From assembly GCA_003024785.1 (NCBI GenBank), contig PUQB01000319.1:148757-212756 (forward strand): a stretch of 64,000 nt of DNA, written 5' to 3'. Each line of letters begins with the position of its first letter. The first letter of the stretch is position 1. This document shows positions 56,383-64,000 of this stretch, piece after piece. The notes beneath the pieces are model-generated. The model was not told where the DNA came from. It was given only the letters and a program-made list of their open reading frames with translations, and did no database searches. The position numbers and the translations under genes were made by a program. The DNA is from Selaginella tamariscina (taxonomy: Eukaryota; Streptophyta; Lycopodiopsida; Selaginellales; Selaginellaceae).

Positions 56383-56972
56383 TGTCAAGCCACAATCCAG
56401 GAACCAGGAAGAGAGTAGGATTCCAAGAACAGAAGGCTTAACTCAGGAACAGGACCGAGTGTAGGATAGGAACTAGGAATGAGATAGCAGAATAGGAACT
56501 GAGAACTCAGGAATTAGGAGTAGGACAGGATTCAGGAGCGAGGCAAGAACATGACAGGATTCAGGAGCAAGACAGGAACCGGATAGGATCCAGGAGAGAC
56601 AGGAACATGATAGGATCCGGAAGCCAGACATGAGCAGGAGGCAAAGGAGCAAGACAAGACAAGAACAAGACAAGAACAAGAATGATCGTAGAAAGACTGG
56701 TGTTGATAGTAACTGATTGTACAACAATTAGGTCGGAGCTTTTATGCTCACAACTCCAAACTAATCTGGTCATGAGTCTAATCTGGTCATGAGTCTAATC
56801 TAGTCATGAGCTAAAAAGTGTCCCTTATCCTCTAGGCATATCCTGTAGCATATCCTATAGGCATATCCTATAGGAATATCCTATAGGTATATCCTGTAGG
56901 AATATCCTACAGGCATATCCTGTAACCCGTATCCTGTATCCGGAATCCTGTATCCTGTATCAGGTTGTGACA
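56383..56972 (-). repeat. C2 5' LTR with promoter (590 bp)
   Basis: On the minus strand: U3 with a 'cctataggatatgcctatag'-type repeat array (about 56830-56950), TATA-like ATAAAAG at 56745-56739, a predicted start AGTTACTATCAACACC at 56714 (31 bp from the TATA start), then a pyrimidine-rich U5 made of 'tcctgtc'/'tcttgctcctg' units. It ends TTGACAG next to the priming site. Confidence 0.8.
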
Positions 56973-57633
56973 GTTGCATGATCTCTACTAATGTTTGGGC
57001 ATCCAGTAATGTAAAAGAAGGTCCTTCACATCATCCCTCAACTCAAAATGGAAGTGTTCAATCAATGCAGTCTCATCCCATGGAATGTTTGTGCAAAGTT
57101 GCTGAAATTCGGATGTATAGATGGAAGTTGGTCGGGATCCTTGAGTGAGCTTTCGTAACTTCGTGCATGCGGAACGGTACTTATCAGAATCTCCAAAGCA
57201 GGCTTTAAAGGCAGTCATGAAACCTTCAAAGTTTTCTATCAATGGGTTGTCACGCTCTAGCAAGGGGGGCAACCCAAGCCCGTGGAGATCCACTTAGTAA
57301 GGATGTCAAAAGACCAACCTTTTGTGCATCAGTCGAGTAGCGGCGTGGTTGCATGCAGATCAAGAGCCGGATCTGATTCAAGAAACCTTGGAAATCGACA
57401 TGATTGCCACTGAACTTTTCTGGCATACTGATCTTCGGCTCCAAAGAAAAGTTCGATGAAGAGGGGACCACCGATGCCTGAGAGAGAGCCTGCGCAGCAG
57501 CCTTGGAGGATGCATCAGTAACTACATGCACCGCGTTGGTGAAACCTTGCAGATCGGTGACCACTAGGCGCAAAGTGGCTAGCTCATGAAGCAACATTTG
57601 GTGCTCGCGTTGAAAGTGTTCAAAATTAGCCAT
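56973..57633 (-). pseudogene. gag: C3 gag N-terminal part
   Basis: ATG at 57633 opens MANFEHFQREHQMLLHELAT, then 'LEPKISMPEKFSGNHVDFQG' and 'LLTSLLSGSPRAWVAP' (57250-57633). A second frame (56988-57293) has 'IENFEGFMTAFKACFGDSD' and 'IPWDETALIEHFHFELRDDV'. This is the matrix/capsid-like region of Ty3/gypsy Gag. It breaks off at GTTGC (56973-56977), where C2 inserted, and resumes at 51098 to the left. Confidence 0.85.
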
Positions 57634-57713
57634 GATTTATGAAAGAAAAGGAGGAAAATGAAGGAAAAGAATCAAGGAAAAAAAGTAGTTGAGAAAACGG
57701 GGAGCTATGAAAG

Positions 57714-57726
57714 CAGTTATTATCAA
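57714..57726 (-). other. C3 self-priming primer-binding site
   Basis: On the minus strand TTGATAATAACTG follows the 5' LTR by two bases. It is complementary, with one mismatch in 13, to CAGTTACTATCAA in the same LTR (minus 58009 to 57997). Conservation of this arrangement in both C3 and C2 supports the self-priming reading. Confidence 0.6.
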
Positions 57727-57728
57727 AC

Positions 57729-58279
57729 TGTCAAGCCACGATCCAGGAACCAAGAAGAGAGCAGGGTTCCAAGAACAAGAAGGCTTGACTCAGGAGCAGG
57801 ACATGGAGTATGACAGGAAGTAGGAACTCAAGAGCAAGACAAGGCGTAGGACAGGATCCAGGAGCAAGACATGAACATGATAAGATCCGGGAGCAAGATA
57901 GGAGCAGGACAGGATCCAGGAGCATGACAGGATCCAGGAGGCAAGGAGTAAGACACGAACAAGACAAGAATAAGAATAATCGTAGAATGACTAGTGTTGA
58001 TAGTAACTGATTGTACAACAATTAGGTCGGAGCTTTTATGCTCACAACTCCAAGAGGTAATCTAAGCATGAGTGCTAAAAGTGGCTGCATGCATCTAAAA
58101 GTGCTTATGTGCATGTAGAGGCTAAAAACAAGTCCACATGTCCTTTAGGCCTATCCTGTGGCATATCTTGTAGGCATATCCTATAGGAATACCCTATAGG
58201 TATATCCTGTAGGAATATCCCTGCATGCATATCCTATATCCTATATCTGGAATCCTGCATCCTGTATCAGGTCGTGACA
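57729..58279 (-). repeat. C3 5' LTR (551 bp)
   Basis: TGTCAAGCC..GGTCGTGACA. The minus-strand TATA-like ATAAAAG (58039-58033) lies 31 bp before AGTTACTATC (from 58008). It has the same GA-rich and 'atatcctrtagg' arrays as other copies. The right flank AAGTC is the target-site duplication, followed by the displaced end of a family A LTR (58285-58302). Confidence 0.85.
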
Positions 58280-58302
58280 AAGTCATAGTAAAAACTATGA
58301 CA

Positions 58303-58641
58303 TTTTGGCTCGGTTGCTCATCCCCACTACTCGACTGTGCCGATTGGCAATTTGACTATGGTCACCCACCGTCAACCAGTAAGTTTTACCTTCACTTAGA
58401 GTTTCTTGAGGTATCTAATGATACCGGCCAACTACACTTAAAGACCTTAGTGCCCTGGGTGGATTATTTCTCACTATATTCATAGGCCTAATAACATAAT
58501 TCAGTAGGTAGCAACACGCAACCTCCAAAGTAAAAGTAGCATCAAAGTAAAAACTATAGCAGTGATTACATGAGTGTGTGCTATAAGTGAACAGAATGTT
58601 TTGCTAAGTAAATCCCCAAGGTTAAGGTTGGACAACCTTAG
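58303..58641 (-). repeat. Family A LTR relic, inverted
   Basis: 58380-58560 resembles the first part of an inverted family A LTR ('cttagagtttcttgaggtat', 'gtagcaac' plus 'caaagtaaaagtag'). Its boundaries are lost. A short unplaced stretch (58303-58375) precedes it. Confidence 0.5.
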
Positions 58642-59548
58642 TGTAATAGTTTTCACTATGTACTCTTTGAGTTTGAAGCCAAGCTTCTAACAACATTGCT
58701 TAGTGCACTTAAATGTTTGGGAGTAGTTCGACTAGATGTCACTAGTCACATTGAAATGAATGTAGAACTTACCTCCCTAAAAGTCTTGGTGAGTTTGATG
58801 TATCAAATAGGGTGAGGAATGGTATTGCATTTGCTCATGTAGGTTTAGTGTGTTAGCTTTACCCTTTGGGTTTTCTAAAGTTAACTTTGGGTTTGCCCTA
58901 ACCCATGGGAAGGGTTTTGGGGTAGGTTTCTAAAAATATTCATAGAAACTAGGGTTAGCTTTAATAATGCTTAATGTTAAGTTTTAGTGCTAACCCACAT
59001 ATTGAGCTAGGATTTGAGGGGGTTAAGGTAGAGTATATTGGGAAGAAGCACATAAGAGAGCTTGACAAGATGCTCTACTCTCCACCTTATGTTGTTAGGC
59101 ATACTAGTTATGTTGCCCAAATACATCACAAAGGGGTTAGCTTACCCTTATAGTGATGTTGCCAAGTTGGACACACATACAAGTATCTAGCCAAACACAC
59201 ATCTTGGCTCACATTGTGAGAATTATCCATGCTCTTGACTAAGTATATGTGTGGGTTCTCGAGTCAGGTCTCCAAGTGTGGGCTTCTTGGGTTGGGCATA
59301 TAGCAAGCCACATTTGTGGCAACATATGTAACCATAGTCTCTGAGGGGCTTTAACAATAGCCTATGTCTTAAAAATAGTGTCATCTTACATGTGACACCA
59401 GGATGGATCTTGTATAGTGCAACACTTAAGGCATGACTTCAAGTTCGTGTCTCAGGTTTTAAGTTGAGGGGTTGATGATTTTGGTGAGCACACATGCTTG
59501 TGTTCTGGAAAGAGGGTGCTAATCCCTTGGGCAACTGCTTAAGGGAGA
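58642..59548 (+). repeat. Family A LTR relic, plus orientation, 3'-truncated
   Basis: Begins TGTAATAG-tttt-cactatg, a decayed form of the terminal hairpin, and follows family A order ('gcttagtgcacttaaatgtt', 'aaggtagagtatattggga', 'gtgctaatcccttgggcaac'). It ends near 'aagggag' (59541-59547), where the next element begins. Confidence 0.6.
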
Positions 59549-59830
59549 TGATTATGACGATTTGACTTTGTCACATAGATATGGATACAAATACAAATAT
59601 GAATAAAGATATAGATAAAGATCATTAAAATTAGCCAAGTATATGGATATGAATAAGGGTCATTAAAACTAGCTTAGTCCAAATTTGGCTTCCCTTATAG
59701 TATATAAGGTGGACGTGATCAAGGTTAAACATTCCGATTCAACGCCAATTTAGAAGTTAAGCCTTTTGTCTTATTCCGATCTTTGTAATCTAGCTTATTT
59801 CATGTCTTCTCAGCTTGGTTTCTTCACAAT
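59549..59830 (+). promoter_or_regulatory. Putative LTR/promoter region of element D
   Basis: Different in composition from the preceding LTR relic. It contains partially repeated 'aagatcattaaaa' and 'agggtcattaaaa' phrases and a TATA box TATATAAG at 59701-59708, followed about 100 bp later by gag-like sequence. It may be the 5' LTR of the degenerate element that fills the rest of the window; a clear LTR end and primer site were not found. Confidence 0.35.
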
Positions 59831-60720
59831 TTGAATTGGAATACTTCTCCATTCCTTGGTTCTGAACTTTCAAGTTCCTTAACATGTCTTCTATCAATGC
59901 AAAACTCTTCGCGCAATAGTTTCAGTAGTTACAGCTTGAGAATTAATAGTTGCGACATGATCTACAAAGATAGTCATCCTCATCAAATGTTTCAAAATCA
60001 AAAGTCAGCCTATCAACCAAGTTTGATGGGTCAATGTTACAATTTTGAGGTTTCATGAATCAAGTTTTTTGCTTACACCACACCTATACCCTTCGACTAC
60101 ATCACAAATGGGTCTTGTAGGCACACTCCTACCAGTGTAGCTTTGAAGTGGTTTGCACCTTGAGAAGGACTCACCACTCTTGAAATCATGGGATATGTTT
60201 TTTCAGCCTCTGAAGCTACCTTCGGCGATCTTAACTGTGAAAGCATGGTAGTAACCAAGTTTTAATGACTACGGCAAGGTTCCCGCATAGCATTCAAATA
60301 TGCTTTTGATTTTCAATTACTTTCATGTGACATTGACGTTGCCCTTCATGATCAATTTAGGAAAGGTTTTCATAACAATGTCAAGGATCTCCTGTTCACT
60401 CTCAAGAACCCAATTTCTCTGGACAAGTCTATTGCTCAGTTTGTTGCGACAATCAACTTTTTGAGCAACATCAAGAAAAACATTCTTGACAAGTATTTCA
60501 TATTGTAACTCCAATAGTGTAAGAGTCATCAGCTACTTTATCTTCTGATGTCGAATCGATGCAAGTGGATGTTCTTTGACCACAAGAATCATTGACATAA
60601 GCCAAGCAACAATCATGTCTTCAAGCAAAATTGTGTTTATATTATGATAAGGATGGACATCGAATTGTTAAGTGCCAAAATTAACAACAAATTCAAGTTA
60701 AAGTGGTGAATGGTCCCTCG
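59831..60720 (+). pseudogene. gag: Element D gag relic
   Basis: 'LHDQFRKGFHNNVKDLLFTL' (about 60333-60395) aligns with the family C Gag phrase 'IEHFRFGLRDDVKDLLLTL', so D is a distant relative of family C. The zinc knuckle at 60634-60675 reads CLYYDKDGHRIVKC: its second Cys is replaced by Tyr. Stops and frame changes occur throughout. Confidence 0.6.
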
Positions 60721-60849
60721 GTTGAGTCAAAAAATGAGAAGGTCTAGTTTGAATAAGAACAATTCAATTGGACCATTGCAAGTCTGCTCCAAATATTTCT
60801 TCCTCAATGACAATTCTACCTATGATCTTGGCAACAAACACTAGCAAGC

Positions 60850-61240
60850 CATTTTCTTCATTTAATTATTATCTCGACATTTAACGATATTCAAGTTAAC
60901 GTAGTAGCTTCATTTAATAGTGGTGCAACTAACAACTTGATTGACCGCTTCTTCATCCAACAACATAATCTAAAGCTTCGACTGCATTATGATCCAATTG
61001 AGTTTACAGTTGCTGATGGAAGACCAATGACATCCGACGATATTACTGAAGAAATGGTGCATCTTCGATAATATCTTATGCTTGATCTTCTTCAACATCA
61101 TTTCAATTCTTGACACTCCTATTATTCTTGATCTTCCTTGGTTCAAGACCCTTAATCCACAAATTGATTGGACAACTCGTACCCTGGTTATTTCTACTCT
61201 AGCTTCTGTTTTATCTCTGACTCTTGGCCATATCTCAGCA
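60850..61240 (+). pseudogene. Element D protease relic
   Basis: 'VVASFNSGATNNLIDRFFIQ' sits where [12 protein letters not shown] is expected. The catalytic Asp is replaced by Asn (60916-60918) and Thr by Ser. Downstream 'DLPWFKTLNPQIDWTTRTL' (about 61126-61182) corresponds to '[19 protein letters not shown]' of C2. The protein would be inactive. Confidence 0.65.
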
Positions 61241-61540
61241 ACTCTGACTCCTGGCAATATCTCTTTAACTCTAACTCCTTGTTGCATTTTGACACCTCTA
61301 GTTCCTGGCAGCACTTCTACATCTCTATCTTTGGCTTTGACTCTAACTCTGACTTTGGTTCCGACTTTGTCTCTATCTTCAGCTTCGATCATGACTCCAG
61401 CCTGACAACGTCTTGCATCTCTAACAACATTAGCTTTGACTTCGACTTTGACTCTGACAACACCCTTGATCCATATCTCAATTATTTTATTGGCAAAATT
61501 TATCCATGCTAGCCATACTTAACCTGACATAGTTTTGCTA
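61241..61540 (+). other. Element D serine/leucine-rich linker
   Basis: Low-complexity sequence with repeated 'tttgactctgactctg'-type units encoding Ser/Leu/Thr-rich peptide. It lies in the same place as the proline/serine linker between protease and RT in family C. Confidence 0.5.
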
Positions 61541-62800
61541 TGATGGTGACTCCATCTTCATCTGCTCCTAGTTCCTTGTCGTCTACATATCACGAGTTTA
61601 TGGATGTATTCAACAAGGTCCAAGCCAGTTGTCTTCTTGAACATCATCCATATGATTGTTTGATTGATACTATTGAAAGTAAGACACCTTCGTTTGGTCT
61701 AATCTATAGTTTTCTCTACTCGAGCTTGAAGCTTTACATGAATATATCAATGAGAACCTAGCTACTAATTTCATTCGTCATTTCAAATCTCCAACTAGTG
61801 TTGTCAAGAAAAAGGATGGCTCTCTTTGATTAGTGGTCAACTATCGTGAGTTGAACTAGATCACCATTTGTAATCGATATTTTCTACCTCTTATCTCCAA
61901 GATTCTTGAGCATCTTCATAAGGCTCGTTACTTTACGAAGATCAACCTCCAAAGTGCTTACAATCTACTCCATATTCACTTTGGTGACGAATGAAAAATT
62001 GCTTTCCATACACGCTATGAGCATTTTGAGTACATAGTGATGCCTTTTGGGTTAACTAATGCTCATGTAATTTTCTAGCATATGGCCAACGACATCTTTT
62101 GTGACTTTCTTAATTGGTTTATGATTATCTACTTGGATGACATCCTTATTTTCTTAAAAACATAGGAGGAACATCAACAACACGTCTGTTAGGTTCTGGA
62201 GAGACTTCGGCAACATGGTCTCTATGCCAAGCTGGAGAACTATCATTTTCACTAGGAACATGTTGAGTTTCTGGGATACATGGTGTCACGCACTGGGATC
62301 TCCATTAACCCGGCCAAGATGCACAAAGTTCTTGAGTGAAAAATGCCGAAGTCAGCTCGAGACATCCAGTGTTTCCTCGGCTTTGCCAATTGCTACCAAC
62401 ACTTCATTAAGGACTTTTCCAAAATTGTGCTTCCATTGAATCATCTCACCAAGAAGAAGGTTCTATTCAAGTGGTCTATGGAGGCTAAGAACGTGTTTAT
62501 CACATTCAAGTTTGCTTTTACCTTGGCTTTGATCTTGCTTCACCTCAACCCGGTCAAACCCTTTGTGATGGAGACAAATGCATCTGACTTTGTTTTGGGT
62601 GGTATTCTCTATCAGTATAGCTCTGATAGTGATCTACACAATGTAGCATTCCACTCGTGCAAGTTCACGGCTGCGAAGATCAATTATGGGATTCATAACA
62701 AGGAACTTCTAGTTATCATGGATTACTTCCAAGAGTGCCAAAAGTTTCTTGAAGGCTTCCCGCACAAGGTAACCAACCGTCTTCACTAATCATCAAAACT
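61541..62800 (+). pseudogene. pol: Element D reverse transcriptase and RNase H relic
   Basis: 'YHEFMDVFNKVQASCLLEHH' (61580-61650) matches '[20 protein letters not shown]'. RT blocks follow with stops: 'VVKKKDGSL', 'NRYFLPLISKILEHLHKARY', '[20 protein letters not shown]' and an intact YLDD at 62130-62141. The frame 62343-62789 is longer and reads '[20 protein letters not shown]', 'VMETNASDFVLGGILYQYSS' and 'FTAAKINYGIHNKELLVIMD', where RNase H DASDF has become NASDF. Several in-frame TAG/TGA codons look like C-to-T or G-to-A changes of TGG, CGA and CAG. Confidence 0.8.
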
Positions 62801-64000
62801 TGGTTCACTTTTCTCAGGCTCAAGTTATGAATCGATGTCAAGTTTGTTAAACCCATCAGATCTTCTCTTGGTTTGACTTTGAGATTAAGTATTGACCTAG
62901 CACTTAGCAAGTTCAATCCAACACACTTTTACGACAAGCATATGCTAGCAACATCAAATTTGACCAAAAAAAAGCAAGAGGTACTTGATCCCTAACGCCT
63001 CTAAGCACTCATTCTTCATGTGCACCCTTCGACTCCAGCCTTCTTAACATTATCTGCTCTGAACTTGTCTATGATCCACTAGCTCAAGATATCTTGAGTC
63101 ACCTTGCAAGTAACACTTCATCCATCTCACAACCCGACTTCAATCTATTTCGATTAGCAAACAATCTGCTTCTCTGTAATAACTTGGTTTATGTTTCACT
63201 AGGTGACGCTTGACTTCAATTGCTATAGTCTTACCATGACACTTTGCTTACTTGTCACTTTGGCATTACGAAAAATAGTGGAATTAATCAGTCATAACTA
63301 TAGTGGCCCCAACTACGCCAGTCAATGGAAGAATTTATTCATATCTATGACATCTATGCTCGCTCTAAAATTCCTCATCATCGCTCATATGGTCTCCTCC
63401 AACCGCTTCAAGCTCCAATAATGCCTTGAACTTGCATCTCGATAGACTTTGTGACTGGTTTGTTGCCAACTCAAGAATTTGACACTATTCTCGTCGTTGT
63501 AAACCATTTTACTAAGATGGCTCACTTCCTACCACCCTGATAACATTATCAGCAATCATGGTCTACAATTTATTGTTAAGTTTTAACAACGACTTCTTGA
63601 GCTATTCAAGATCAAGAGGTCGTTATCTTTGGGTTATCATTCAAAATCTAATGGTCAATTGGAACACACTATCCAAACCCTCAAATAGTATTTATGGTGC
63701 TTCATCAATTACCATCAAAATGATTAGTTACTACTATTGCCCTTAGCTAAGTTTCCTACAACAATTCCAAACATGTCAACCATCTATGCCTCGACAGGTC
63801 AACATTTACAATGGACGCCTAGGAGTTCGATAAATCCATCTACCAAAGATTAACTTGACCATCTCCAATCTATTCAAGCTACACTTGATTAACATCTTTT
63901 GGAGGCACAAGAACATCAAAAGACAACTACCACTCGGTATCATAAAGACAATTTGGTTTATCATGTTAGTGAGCAGTCTAGCTTCTTCAATGCAACATCA
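62801..64000 (+). pseudogene. Element D integrase relic (continues past the window)
   Basis: Poorly preserved. A phrase around 63425-63530 reads 'SIDFVTGLLPTQEFDTILVV' and NHFTKMAHFLP, matching '[20 protein letters not shown]' of C2, with the first catalytic Asp kept. The HHCC finger region near 63225-63290 ('LLTCHFGITKNSGIN') is partly recognisable. Stops are dense and no chromodomain or 3' LTR is reached before base 64000. Confidence 0.6.

Larger units (their letters stand above)
51099..56972 (-). mobile_element. Family C chromovirus C2 (inner nested element, 5874 bp)
   Basis: Two LTRs of 590 bp (51099-51688, 56383-56972) are flanked by GTTGC at 51094-51098 and 56973-56977, a perfect target-site duplication. 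The interrupted C3 gag sequence reads through once C2 and one GTTGC are removed ('..GCTTGTTGC|ATGATCTC..' sense as on the plus strand). The order on the minus strand is LTR, self-priming site, deleted gag, CCHC, protease, RT, RNase H, integrase, chromodomain, polypurine tract, LTR. Confidence 0.9.
46244..58279 (-). mobile_element. Family C chromovirus C3 (outer element, ~6.2 kb plus nested C2)
   Basis: LTRs at 46244-46771 and 57729-58279 are flanked by GAGTC (46239-46243) and AAGTC (58280-58284), a 5-bp target-site duplication with one mismatch. On the minus strand the order is LTR, primer site, gag (57633 leftward), then C2 inserted in gag, then the rest of gag, protease, RT, RNase H, integrase, chromodomain, polypurine tract and LTR. 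Multiple frameshifts and a protease active-site change show it is defective and older than C2. Confidence 0.85.

Overview
The window looks like nuclear DNA of a streptophyte plant, probably a seedless one; I cannot name the species. The reasons are spliceosomal exon/intron signals, a COG2 pseudogene with plant-like sequence, chromodomain Ty3/gypsy retrotransposons, a hAT relic and plant-style core promoters. No rRNA, tRNA, CRISPR array or bacterial operon was seen.

Layout. (1) Bases 1-12,650 are extremely AT-rich and almost gene-free. They hold microsatellites, several diverged duplications, three copies of a promoter-like module, a short exon pair behind one copy, and an exon chain at 7.56-8.63 kb encoding a lysine/arginine-rich tail. 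(2) Bases 12.7-18.8 kb hold two decayed coding regions: a minus-strand zinc-cluster protein, and a plus-strand gene with a ParB-like DGNHR motif and a methyltransferase-like region, preceded by 76-bp and 143-bp tandem repeats. (3) Bases 18.9-21.5 kb hold a COG2 pseudogene (minus) and the best gene of the window, a bacterial-looking GH16 beta-glucanase-like gene with its own TATA box, 5'-UTR intron and W-box-like cluster, broken by one missing base. (4) Bases 22.1-25.5 kb are a hAT transposase relic split by a solo LTR.

(5) Bases 26-59.5 kb are layered LTR retrotransposons. Family A has LTRs that start with a hairpin and carry a poly-G tract, and it uses a tRNA-iMet-like primer site. It is present as solo LTRs, relics and one TSD-bounded element (33,474-42,160) whose interior is rearranged into an inverted chimera. 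Family C is a chromovirus on the minus strand. One copy (C2, 51,099-56,972) sits inside the gag of another copy (C3, 46,244-58,279), which itself sits inside a family A LTR; target-site duplications support the order. Family C has the hallmarks of self-primed reverse transcription: its primer-binding site is complementary to the predicted 5' end of its own transcript. (6) From about 59.5 kb to the end is an older, heavily mutated relative of family C on the plus strand, cut off by the window edge.

No retroelement copy here looks fully coding. Most coding calls are pseudogenes assembled by eye from several reading frames, and boundaries without TSDs are approximate.
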